Positions 1-6,559 of a stretch of DNA of 9,270 bases are shown here, in pieces (position 1 is the first letter of the stretch; every line of letters starts with the position of its first letter). A program made the translations under genes and the position numbers. This DNA comes from UBA7396 sp964404065 (GTDB lineage: Bacteria; Patescibacteriota; Gracilibacteria; BD1-5; UBA6164). The DNA lies in contig CAYOIP010000042.1 in the NCBI GenBank assembly GCA_964404065.1, positions 1-9,270 on the forward strand, written 5' to 3'. The notes under the pieces are model-generated. The model was not told where the DNA came from, made no database searches, and saw nothing but the letters and a program-made list of their open reading frames with translations.

Positions 1-1
1 A

Positions 2-778
2 GCTAAAACTTTGGATTTAGATTTTAAAAGAATTCAATTCACACCTGATTTACTTCCAAGTGATTTAGTTTGAAGTAATGTTTTTAATCCTGTGAAAAAT
101 GAGTTTTATATAAAACACGGGCCAATATTTACAAACTTTTTACTTGCTGATGAGATAAATAGAGCACCAAGTAAAGTACAATCAGCGCTACTTGAAGCTA
201 TGGCTGAAAAACAAGTAAGTATTTGAGAAAAAACTTTTAAACTTGAAATGCCTTTTATAGTTCTAGCTACTCAAAATCCTATTGAGCAAGAATGAACTTT
301 TAATCTTCCTGAAGCTCAACTCGATAGATTTTTACTAAAAACTATTGTTGATTATCCAACTGAAAGCGAAGAATTAGAAATACTTAAAAATATAAAAAAT
401 ATAGAGTCTTCAAATTTAGAAAAGATTTTTAATAAGAAAAATATTTTTGAAATTCAAGAATTAATAGAAAATATTTATGTAGATGATAATATTTTCAATT
501 ACATAAAAGACATTATTTTTTACACTAGAAAATTAAACACAGATATTTCAAAATATCTTTCTTATCCAGTTTCTCCAAGAGCCTCACTTGCACTTCTAAA
601 AACTTCAAAAGCGCTTGCTTTTTTAAATGGAAGAGATTTTGTGATTCCAGAAGATATAAAAGAAATGGCTTACGGAGTTTTGCGTCATAGAATTATTTTA
701 AATTATGAAGCATTAGCTGATGAAATAAATCCTGATCAAATAATAAAGACTATTTTAGATAATGTTGAAGTAAGGTAA
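2..778 (+). CDS. MoxR-family AAA+ ATPase, 5' end cut by window
   Basis: The visible 258 residues are the C-terminal four fifths of a MoxR ATPase. These chaperone-like AAA+ proteins act together with VWA/DUF58 partner proteins, which is exactly the gene that follows. Near the start is the family signature RIQFTPDLLPSDLVGSNVF, followed by Walker B LLADEINRAPSKVQSALLEAM, sensor 1 LATQNPIEQEGTF and the arginine-finger region LPEAQLDRFLL. The C-terminal lid contains SPRASLALLKTSKALAFLNGR and GVLRHRI. Walker A lies upstream of the window. Three in-frame TGA codons (DLVG, VSIG, EQEG) fall on glycines expected in the family, so the gene is intact under code 25. It ends in TAA, 5 bp before the next ATG, which indicates an operon. 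The family call is very secure; the precise cellular role is not. Confidence 0.95.
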
Positions 779-783
779 AAATT

Positions 784-1683
784 ATGAAAAACATAAAAAA
801 ATTAAATCTGAAAATAAATAGACTAGTTGATAGTTTATTTGTTTGAAATTATAAAACATTTTTCAAATGAAGATGATTAGAATTTAGTGATTACAGACTT
901 TATGACGAAAATGATGATGCAAAATATATTGATTTTTTAGCTTCTGCACGTGAAGGAAAATTACTTATAAAAAGATTTGAAGAGGAAAGGGAATTGACAG
1001 TATTTTTCTTACTTGACGTAAGCGAAAGTATGAATTTTTGAGAAGAAAAAACCAAAATAGATACACTTATAGAAACTTTTTATATTTTAGCTTACTCATC
1101 GCAAAAAAATAATGATAAAGTTTGAAGTTTAGTTTTTTATGAAAATGGGTATGAGTTTGTAAAACCTGGAAAATGAGCAAAAAATATACATAGAATTTTG
1201 GAGGTGATTAATACCTCACCCTTAGCCCCTCAAGTACAGCCCTCACCCCTAACCCCTCTCCCTTGGGGGAGAGGGGAAATTATGGAAAATCAAAATTTTT
1301 CTATAAATAAACTGATTTCAACTTTTAATAATTTGCCAATTAAAAATTCACTAGTTTTTTTACTTACAGATAAAATGTGAGAAATAGAAGATAAAAATCT
1401 AAAAATTTTATCACTAAAAAATGATGTAGTTTATATAAATATTTTTGATTATTTAGAGAATAATTTAGTAGATGATACTTCAGTTCTAAAGATATGAAAT
1501 TCTATAAAAACATTTTTTATCAATTTAAGAGATAAAGAAAAAATCTCAAAATACAAAAAATTAAGACAAGAAAAAATAGAGATTTTTAAACAAAAATTAA
1601 ATAAGCTAAAGATAAGTTATTTATTTATTGACGATAAAACAAATATTATAAGCACACTTTTTAAATTTTTTAAAACTAGATAA
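784..1683 (+). CDS. DUF58 / VWA-like protein with in-frame repeat insertion
   Basis: This 299-residue protein is the usual partner of a MoxR ATPase. The DUF58 hallmark GRGLEFSDYRLYDENDDAKY is at residues 29-48, followed by YIDFLASAREGKLLIKRFEEERELTV. A VWA-type metal site (MIDAS) DVSES is at 78-82. No N-terminal membrane segment is present, so this is the short soluble form. The start is the ATG at 784, preceded by AAGG at 772-775 within the moxR tail. Seven in-frame TGA codons read as Gly, for example the first G of GRG. Residues 144-165 (TSPLAPQ...PSPLTPLPWGRGE) are encoded by a GC-rich palindromic repeat and do not belong to the family fold. They lie in a linker before the LVFLLTD strand. 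The TAA stop abuts a second copy of the repeat. Family assignment is confident; the effect of the insertion is unknown. Confidence 0.93.
1214..1276 (+). repeat. GC-rich palindromic repeat, copy 1, inside the DUF58 gene
   Basis: This stretch is very GC-rich in an otherwise AT-rich window. It consists of a partial left half (CCTCACCCTTAGCCCCTC, 1214-1231), a short spacer, and a hairpin unit at 1241-1276. The hairpin has a left arm CCCCTCTCCC and a right arm GGGGGAGAGGGG around a TT turn. It is read in frame as Pro-rich peptide (PSPLTPLPWGRG) with no stop. It resembles the small non-coding palindromic (MITE-like) elements of the CCTCACCCC...GGGGAGAGG type that recur in many bacterial genomes. 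No transposase is linked. Confidence 0.9.
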
Positions 1684-1727
1684 CCTCACCCCTAACCCCT
1701 CTCCCTCAAAGGAGAGGTTAGGTGAGG
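1684..1727 (+). repeat. GC-rich palindromic repeat, copy 2, intergenic
   Basis: The left arm CCTCACCCCTAACCCCTCTCC (1684-1704) faces a right arm GGAGAGGTTAGGTGAGG (1711-1727) across CTCAAA. The arms pair with only a few bulged bases, giving a long imperfect hairpin. It begins at the base after the DUF58 stop codon, so the copy ends the gene without disrupting it. It could act as a partial attenuator or RNA stabiliser between the second and third genes of the operon, but there is no U-tract immediately after it. Confidence 0.9.
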
Positions 1728-1749
1728 ACTTAAAACTAACACAACTTTT

Positions 1750-2190
1750 ATGACAGATATTTACGATATAAAAACATTTTTATTTTGATTTATATATTCA
1801 TTTGATTACTTATTTATCATTTGAGCTTTTGTTTTTTTTGTATGATTTTATTTACTTTTAAACTTTGTTTTAAGTTCTAAAAAGATAAATATTGATACAA
1901 AAAAAATAGAAGATGATTTTATAAGAAATAGATTTGAATATCTTATAAATAATGTAAAAATTCTTGAAAGGGAAATATTTTATAGAGAAGTTTCTATATT
2001 TCTAAGAAACTTAATTTTTAAAAAATTTCAGGATAAATCAGTATTTTTTATGACTTTAGAAGAAATTCAAAAAGATTTTAAAAATGAATACAATGAGATT
2101 TTAAAAGAAGTTTATTATCTAGAATTTAATAAAAATTTAGAAGATAGCTTCAAAGTAAGAAAAAAAATTTTGGAAAAAATAAAACTCTAA
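1750..2190 (+). CDS. Small membrane-anchored protein of the MoxR/DUF58 operon
   Basis: This predicted protein of 146 residues was not recognised as a named family. Residues about 10-42 are strongly hydrophobic (FLFGFIYSFDYLFIIGAFVFFVGFYLLLNFVL) and could form one long or two short membrane segments. A charged, probably helical domain of about 100 residues rich in Lys, Glu and Ile follows. Three TGA codons in the membrane segment read as Gly. The gene follows moxR and DUF58 on the same strand and precedes a terminator, so it is likely the last gene of the operon. By analogy with aerotolerance-type (Bat) operons it may anchor or regulate the DUF58 complex at the membrane; this is an inference from position only. 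No Shine-Dalgarno sequence is evident close to the ATG. Confidence 0.8.
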
Positions 2191-2215
2191 TTTGAAAAAT
2201 TAGAGTTTTATTTTT
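2181..2215 (+). terminator. Intrinsic terminator of the MoxR operon
   Basis: A perfect 13-bp stem (AAAACTCTAATTT at 2181-2193 against AAATTAGAGTTTT at 2197-2209) closes on a 3-base loop (GAA) and is followed by ATTTTT. The left arm overlaps the stop codon of the preceding gene. The distal part overlaps the stop codon of the convergent minus-strand gene, so it may terminate both directions. Confidence 0.8.
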
Positions 2216-2216
2216 A
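2197..2216. repeat. 20-bp direct repeat, left copy (terminator arm)
   Basis: The sequence AAATTAGAGTTTTATTTTTA occurs here as the distal arm and tail of the terminator. It occurs again, identical, at 3500-3519. In both places the last three bases (TTA) are the TAA stop of a minus-strand gene. The pair brackets an unknown gene and the first TA module. Confidence 0.85.
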
Positions 2217-2798
2217 TAAATCATCAATATTTGCATAAGGATTTTTTCATAAATTAATTACCATTTGTGGTCACATTTCTCAATATCCTCTTAAAATTTC
2301 AGCACTTCTTTTTTGAAAATCATCCACAATTCTTTTTACTGAATTTTCTCAAATTATATCATTTAATACTTTATTAACTTGCTCTTGTGTTGCCTTTGCT
2401 TCAACTATTGCTTTAAAAAATCAAGTTACGTCTTGTTTATTAGTCATTCTTTTAAATAACTCTATCAATAAATAATCTCTTGGTTCTGGAATAAGATTTT
2501 CTAAATTTTGTCTTGAATTAAATAAATCAACTAGTAATTTTAGTCTATCAAAATATTTTTCATATCATCTATAACTTCATTGAACAAAGAAAAGTCTTAT
2601 AGAATTCCATAAAAAAATTACAGATTGTTTTATATCATCTTCGCTTACAAGTCAATTTTGGGTTAAATAATCGGCTAAATTTCATTCTCTTCAATCTTCA
2701 ATCCACATTTCATATCATGATATAACTTCACTAAGTTTATCATTAGGTAATACAAACATATCTTCAAATTTTTCTCAACTTAACTCTGGTAATTGCAT
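2214..2798 (-). CDS. Hypothetical protein, 194 aa
   Basis: I do not recognise this protein. It starts MQLPELSGEKFEDMFVLP, is acidic and mostly helical in character, and has no signal peptide or clear membrane segment, so it is probably cytoplasmic. It has 11 in-frame TGA codons, all plausible as Gly, while true Trp uses TGG (MWIEDGRGE, FLWNSIRLFF). The C-terminus is Gly- and Asn-containing (RGYGEMGPQMVINLGKNPY). The reading frame is open over 194 codons and preceded by a good promoter, which supports a real gene. Its stop codon lies in the 20-bp repeat shared with the other unknown minus-strand gene at 3517-4050. It is convergent to the MoxR operon and divergent from TA pair 1. No function is proposed. 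Confidence 0.75.
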
Positions 2799-2824
2799 AA
2801 TTATAATTTAAAAAATAAGGAGTC

Positions 2825-2851
2825 ATTATACAACTAAATTTTTATTGTCAA
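2825..2851 (-). promoter_or_regulatory. Promoter for the 194-aa hypothetical gene
   Basis: On the minus strand, TTGACA (2846-2851) and TATAAT (2825-2830), both perfect consensus, are separated by 15 bp. The predicted leader to the ATG at 2798 is only about 20 nt and has no Shine-Dalgarno sequence. The 16 bases at 2842-2857 recur exactly at 4092-4107. Confidence 0.75.
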
Positions 2852-2872
2852 ATTTTTATTTGAAAAATAAAT

Positions 2873-2900
2873 TTGAATTTTAAATAATATTCCATAAAAT
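2873..2900 (+). promoter_or_regulatory. Likely promoter for TA pair 1
   Basis: TTGAAT (2873-2878) and TAAAAT (2895-2900) are separated by 16 bp, about 30 bp upstream of the antitoxin ATG. Immediately downstream, ATATAT-GTTT-ATATAT (2901-2916) is a small inverted repeat that could be the antitoxin's own operator. AT-richness makes both calls tentative. Confidence 0.4.
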
Positions 2901-2928
2901 ATATATGTTTATATATTAAAATCCATAT

Positions 2929-3156
2929 ATGACTACAAAACTTATGACAAATATTGATAGCTTTTTTTATAACTTTATTGATAGTGAAGCTAAAAAGAAT
3001 AAACTTTCAAAAAGACAACTACTTGAAAATATTATTTGAGAATATATTGAGTCAAGAAAAAAATCTCAATTAGAAAAAGCATACTCTAATATGTGACAAG
3101 ATGAAGAATATTTAGCTGAAATGCAAAATAATACAAAATATCTAGGTAATTTATAA
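2929..3156 (+). CDS. Ribbon-helix-helix-like antitoxin, TA pair 1
   Basis: This 75-residue protein (MTTKLMTNIDSFFYNFIDSEAKK...) has a short N-terminal strand followed by two helices around LSKRQLLENIIGEYIESRKKS, the pattern of MetJ/Arc-type DNA-binding antitoxins. The C-terminal tail (YSNMGQDEEYLAEMQNNTKYLGNL) would wrap and neutralise the toxin. It lies 4 bp upstream of a PemK/MazF-type toxin gene, which is the strongest evidence for its role. It is expected to repress its own promoter. Two TGA codons read as Gly. The N-terminus is less canonical than that of the antitoxin at 7726. Confidence 0.8.
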
Positions 3157-3160
3157 AATT

Positions 3161-3493
3161 ATGAATAAATATGATATAGTTTTAGTGGATTTAAATCCTA
3201 CAAAGTGAAGTGAACAAGCTTGAATAAGGCCTTGTATAATCTTGCAAAATGACTTTGCAAACAAAAACTCAAGAACTTTTGTTGTTGCAATAATTTCTTC
3301 AATTTTAAAAGATTATCCACATACTTTGATAGTAGAAAGTTCGTTAATGAATTGATTAAATAATATTTCGAGAATTGATTTATTACAAGTTAGAACTATT
3401 GATAAGGAAAAAATTATTTCTATTTTATGAAAATTAGATGAAAAATACAGAAATCTACTTGATGAAAAAATAAAAATAGCTTTTTGAGTATAA
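3161..3493 (+). CDS. PemK/MazF-family endoribonuclease toxin, TA pair 1
   Basis: This 110-residue protein has the family signature YDIVLVDLNPTKGSEQAGIRP at the N-terminus, then CIILQND, the central VVAIISSILK and the C-terminal SRIDLLQVRTIDKEKI...LGKLDEK. MazF/PemK toxins cleave mRNA (sometimes tRNA or rRNA) at short sequence motifs and are held inactive by the cognate antitoxin. The loop arginine of GIRP and the Ser/Thr of the ISS segment, which match the active-site region of the family, are present, so it looks intact. Both glycines of KGSEQAG are encoded by TGA, which would truncate the protein under the standard code. It is translationally coupled to the antitoxin, 4 bp upstream. Confidence 0.93.
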
Positions 3494-3499
3494 AAATTT

Positions 3500-3519
3500 A
3501 AATTAGAGTTTTATTTTTA
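3500..3519. repeat. 20-bp direct repeat, right copy
   Basis: This is identical to 2197-2216, but without the left stem arm, so no strong hairpin forms here. It lies just after the toxin stop and contains the stop codon of the convergent gene at 3517-4050. It marks the right edge of the block 2217-3499. Confidence 0.85.
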
Positions 3520-4050
3520 ATTTCATTGAAGACGAACTTTAAAATCTTTTTCAAGTGCCTTAATGGTTCAAACTTTAATATGTGTTATAGGTCAATTTGT
3601 AGTTTCGGTTCATCTTTCTCATAACTTATCCATATGAGGTCAAAATACATCAGATGTAATAAGTTGGTATCATGTTCATTTAAATCAAACTTGTCTAGAT
3701 AATCTTTCTAACGGTCAATTTATTGAAGAGTCAATAAAATACGGGTTAACTAATGTAGAATTCATATTTAAAACTTGATGAAATACATCTTCTATATCTA
3801 ATAATCATAAATAATCCCATAATTCATTGAATTGATGACTATTAGGTAATCTATTTCAAAAAGTTTCTCTAGCATCTTTGATTTTATATAATCAAGACTC
3901 ATCATCCCATTTTAATCAATTAGGAAATCAAGGTAAAAGTATTCTATCAACCTTTATTTCAATATCATCTTCAATTAAATGCCATTTTTCTTCTCATAAA
4001 TTAGTTATAATTCTTCTTTCATGTTCTAAAATAATATTAACTTCATTCAT
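3517..4050 (-). CDS. Hypothetical protein, 177 aa
   Basis: I do not recognise this protein with confidence. It begins MNEVNIILEHERRIITNLGEEKW and contains LLPGFPNGLKWDDESGLYKI, FGNRLPNSHQFNELWDYLG (residues about 64-82) and, near the end, a Gly/Thr-rich region (FKGTGYQLITSDVFGPHMDKLGERGTETT). The GNRLPxxxxFNEL piece faintly recalls the GxRLPTxxEWE motif of formylglycine-generating-enzyme-like folds; that resemblance is weak and is not a call. Fifteen TGA codons read as Gly, and five TGG codons as Trp. It has no membrane segment. A consensus promoter precedes it, overlapping the end of the TA pair 2 toxin gene. Its 3' end and promoter region match those of the 194-aa hypothetical gene, although the proteins show no clear similarity. 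Confidence 0.75.
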
Positions 4051-4074
4051 AAATTTTTTTTAAAATAATAAATT

Positions 4075-4101
4075 ATTATACATAAAAGTTATTATTGTCA
4101 A
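4075..4101 (-). promoter_or_regulatory. Promoter for the 177-aa hypothetical gene
   Basis: On the minus strand, TTGACA (4096-4101) and TATAAT (4075-4080) are separated by 15 bp, ahead of the ATG at 4050. The layout and surrounding bases match the promoter at 2825-2851. It lies directly after the toxin stop codon (4107-4109), so the hypothetical gene can be expressed independently of TA pair 2. Confidence 0.75.
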
Positions 4102-4106
4102 ATTTT

Positions 4107-4442
4107 TTAATATTTTAATAATACATCAATTCAAGACAAAACTTTATTTAGTTCATCAATAGTTAATTTTCATATTTTTCTTATGATTCTTTCTTTTGAA
4201 ATAGTTCTAATTTGAAATCACAATATTTCTGAAATTTCTGATAATCAATTTTCTACATTTGGTAAAATAATTAAATCTCAATAATAATTTTTGATTTTTG
4301 ATGTAATTGGACAAGTTATAAATATATTTCCATTTTGATTGAAAGAATTTCATGAAATTATTAAAACTGGTCTAATTCAAGATTGTTCTTGTCATAAAGT
4401 TGGATTTAGATTTACTAAATATATTTCTCATTGTTCTATCAT
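4107..4442 (-). CDS. PemK/MazF-family endoribonuclease toxin, TA pair 2
   Basis: This 111-residue toxin has the complete family pattern: MIEQGEIYLVNLNPTLGQEQ followed by SGIRPVLIISGN, then FITCPITSKIKNY, and the C-terminal GFQIRTISKERIIRKIGKLTIDEL. It is predicted to cleave RNA in the cytoplasm when its antitoxin is degraded. The GIRP arginine and the PITS segment are intact. Several conserved glycines (LGQEQSG, NGLSEI, LGFQIR) use TGA. It starts 2 bp after the stop of its antitoxin gene, the tight coupling typical of these modules. It is clearly divergent from the toxins at 3161 and 7954, so the three are not recent copies of each other. Confidence 0.94.
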
Positions 4443-4444
4443 AA

Positions 4445-4681
4445 TTAATTGTAAGTTGCTAAAAAATCCGAAGTTCATATTTCGGTTAATTCTAAACTTT
4501 CTTTATCTTTTCATAAATTTTTATATGAAGAAATAATTGATTTTTTTATTTCATTTTCATTATAATTTCTTATTGCCTCTTCAATAATTTTTGATTTTGA
4601 TTTATTATTTTTTTTAGCAATTTGATTTAATAAATTAGTTACTTCATTATTTAATCTTGCTGAAATTAAAGTTGTTGTCAT
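4445..4681 (-). CDS. Ribbon-helix-helix antitoxin, TA pair 2
   Basis: This 78-residue protein begins MTTTLISARLNNEVTNLLNQ, continues IAKKNNKSKSKIIEEAIRNY, and then has a charged tail ending in ATYN. The N-terminal strand followed by the NNEVTNLLNQIAKKNNKSKSKIIEEAI helices is a classic CopG/Arc ribbon-helix-helix domain (residues about 3-40). It should dimerise, bind its own promoter and neutralise the downstream toxin. Two TGA codons in the tail read as Gly. It is preceded by a promoter at 4712-4739. The start is the ATG at 4681, the only start that gives the full DNA-binding strand. Confidence 0.9.
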
Positions 4682-4711
4682 ATTTTATGTATTACAAAAT
4701 ATATTACAATT

Positions 4712-4739
4712 AATATATAAAAAATAAACTTTTTGTCAA
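4712..4739 (-). promoter_or_regulatory. Promoter and possible operator for TA pair 2
   Basis: On the minus strand, TTGACA (4734-4739) and TATATT (4712-4717) are separated by 16 bp. Between the -10 and the ATG, ATTACAA occurs twice on the + strand (4691-4697 and 4703-4709), 12 bp apart. Such repeats would suit a ribbon-helix-helix autorepressor. The operator is an inference. Confidence 0.55.
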
Positions 4740-4747
4740 AAAAATTT

Positions 4748-5746
4748 TTAAACTTTTCTAAACTTTGCTATAAAAAATCACTCTGTTTCTTGGCTTGGTA
4801 AAAGTCTCACTGATTTAGATACTTCATTATTAAAAATCAAGTTTTCAAAAGATTTTATTCAAGATTTTTTATATTTTTTAATATTTTCGTCTTCAAAAAT
4901 ATCATCTAAACTTTCTAGTTTTAAATCTTTATAATTTGAAAGTAAAAAATGAACAATTGCCTCATTTTCTCTTGGATCTAGAGTGCAAGTTGAATAAATT
5001 AAAACTCATCAAGTTTTTAAAAGTCAAATAGTATTTTCTAAAATTTCTTTTTGGATTTTATAATTTTTATTATTGATTCACTCTTTTTCTAAAAAAGCAT
5101 AACTTTTCTCATTATTTAAATTAACTCTTCATTCAGCACTACAAGGTAAATCTGCAATAATGATGTCAAAATAATTTTCTTCAAAAGTATTTTTTAAATT
5201 TTTTGCATCTCATTTTATACATTTTACATTTTGGCATCCTTGTCTTTTTATCGTAAAATTTAGTTTTTCAAATCTTATAGCATTTAGTTCATTTGCAATT
5301 ATTTCTCAATTATTTTCCAAAATTGCTGAAATATGGCTTGTTTTTCATCCTGGAGCAGCTGTTAAATCAAGAACTTTTACTTCCTTTAATTCCCATCTAC
5401 TTCAAAGGAGAGGGGCTAGGGGTGAGGGTCTAATAACTTCTCAGATAAATTGACTCGTAATTCATTGTAAATATATCTTTCAATCATTAAAAATATCTAA
5501 ATCCCAAAGATCTTTTTCTTTTCAATTTATAAGTTTGTATCAATTTAATAAATAAGAAATTTTTTCAAATTTTATATTTTTTTCGTTTAAATAATCTTCA
5601 ATTTCTTTGTTTGAAGATTTTATAGTATTTACTCTAAAAGTTGTTGGTCTTTTATTGACTAAAAAACCAGATTTTATTATTTCTAGTTCTTCTTTAGAAT
5701 ATATTTTTTGTAGTTTTTCTAAAAAGTTTTTTGGTAAGTTTTGCAT
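4748..5746 (-). CDS. RsmB/NSUN-family rRNA cytosine-C5 methyltransferase with in-frame repeat
   Basis: This 332-residue SAM-dependent methyltransferase transfers a methyl group to C5 of cytosine in RNA, most likely 16S rRNA. The N-terminal RNA-binding part contains NKRPTTFRVNTIKS (31-44). The SAM-binding motif I DLTAAPGGKT is at 127-136, motif IV DLPCSAEGR has Cys202, and motif VI YSTCTLDPRENE has the nucleophile Cys254; both catalytic cysteines are present. Fifteen or so TGA codons read as Gly, including one in AAPGGKT. Residues about 106-119 (RPSPLAPLLGSRWE) come from a GC-rich repeat inserted just before motif I. The start at 5746 lies 1 bp after the stop of the dedA-like gene, which indicates co-transcription. 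Family members include RsmB, RsmF and archaeal/eukaryotic NSUN; the exact member is not decided, so no symbol is given. Confidence 0.93.
5391..5428 (-). repeat. GC-rich palindromic repeat, copy 3, inside the methyltransferase gene
   Basis: On the gene's strand the left arm CCCTCACCCCTAGCCCCTC is intact, but the right arm has decayed (GAAGTAGATGGGA compared with GGGGGAGAGGGGA in copy 1). It is read in the same phase as copy 1, giving PSPLAPL here and PSPLTPL there. A TGA inside it is read as Gly, so the gene stays open only under code 25. Confidence 0.85.
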
Positions 5747-5747
5747 A

Positions 5748-6509
5748 TTATTTTTTATTTAATTCTTCCATCTCAGCATTTTTTTCTTGCCAATATGTGA
5801 TAAATTCTTGTTTTTTAAATTTATAAATATAACTTCAAACTAAAACTAAAATTATTGTTGAAATTGTTCCAGAATATTCAAGTAATATTTTATAATATTT
5901 AACAAATACAACTCAAAGTAATATAATAGTTGTTGCCCGAATTATTGATCCGATTGCATTGTATAACATAAATTTTCCTGATTTCATCCCCATACTTCCA
6001 GCTATAAACGGTAAAAAAGCTCTAGTCATAGGATGAAATTTTCAAATAGTAATTCCCCAAGCTCCCCATTTATCTATTCATTTTTTTAAATATTTTACTT
6101 CGGTTTTTCAAATACCAAACCAAATTCAGTATTTTGAAAAAAAACTATCTCAATAAATTTTTCCCAAAATAAATCAAATGTAGTTTCAAATTATTGCTCA
6201 AATACTTGAAATAATTATTACATAAATTAAGTTTGTTTGACTTATATGTCCAAAAAATCATCAAACAATTAAAAGTATATTTTGTCCAGGTAAAATAACT
6301 CATAAAACTGGAAAAGCTTCTATACAAGAACTAAATAATACTATGACATAGTTCCAAAATCAAAGTCAGTTTATAATCACTTTCATCCATTCAATAAACA
6401 TTTCAAACCATTCTTTTTTAAAAATAGCTATAAAAACTAAAGCTAAACTTATAAAAATCAAAATTATGTTTAAAATTTGAATAAATATTTTTATTATTTT
6501 TTTAATCAC
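5748..6509 (-). CDS. DedA (SNARE-associated/VTT) family membrane protein
   Basis: This 253-residue multi-spanning membrane protein contains the DedA core: a re-entrant region SSCIEAFPVLGVILPGQNILLIVGGFFGH (about 60-88), GAIIGNYIGFILGK (104-117), the signature GKFHPMTRAFLPFIAGSMGM (156-175), and NAIGSIIRATTIILLG (184-199). Some DedA proteins act in membrane homeostasis or as undecaprenyl-phosphate/phospholipid flippases. The latter would suit the nearby uppS gene, but that link is inference. No in-frame ATG gives the first membrane segment; the GTG at 6509 is chosen, with ATG at 6401 as an alternative that would lose it. Residue 191 is CGG (5937-5939) where the family motif NxxGxxxW has Trp. 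It is followed after 1 bp by the methyltransferase gene. Confidence 0.88.
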
Positions 6510-6532
6510 AAATATAAAAGTTATTATTAAAA

Positions 6533-6559
6533 TTGACTTTATTGTATTTAACTTATAAT
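6533..6559 (+). promoter_or_regulatory. Promoter of secF
   Basis: TTGACT (6533-6538) and a perfect TATAAT (6554-6559) are separated by 15 bp, 34 bp upstream of the secF ATG. The leader (GCAACTTTTTATTC...) has no Shine-Dalgarno motif. The opposing promoter's -10 lies within this spacer, so the two may compete for polymerase. Confidence 0.7.

Noticed and set aside
1198..1380. Separate 60-aa gene
   Set aside because: It is an in-frame piece of the DUF58 gene between two TGA codons, starting at an internal TTG.
1214..1727. CRISPR array from the repeated CCTCACCCC units
   Set aside because: Copies are irregularly spaced, palindromic, few and partly coding; there are no uniform spacers or cas genes.
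3494..3530. Strong terminator after TA pair 1
   Set aside because: Only the distal arm of the terminator is present; no stable stem can be drawn.
2214..4050. The two hypothetical minus-strand proteins as paralogues
   Set aside because: Only their ends and promoters match; by eye the protein sequences share no motif.
3878..4063. Plus-strand 61-aa ORF
   Set aside because: It lies antisense to the 177-aa minus-strand gene and has no motif or promoter.
4339..4536. Plus-strand 65-aa ORF
   Set aside because: It is antisense to the clear TA pair 2 genes.
6145..6327. Minus-strand 60-aa ORF
   Set aside because: It is an off-frame shadow within the DedA gene.
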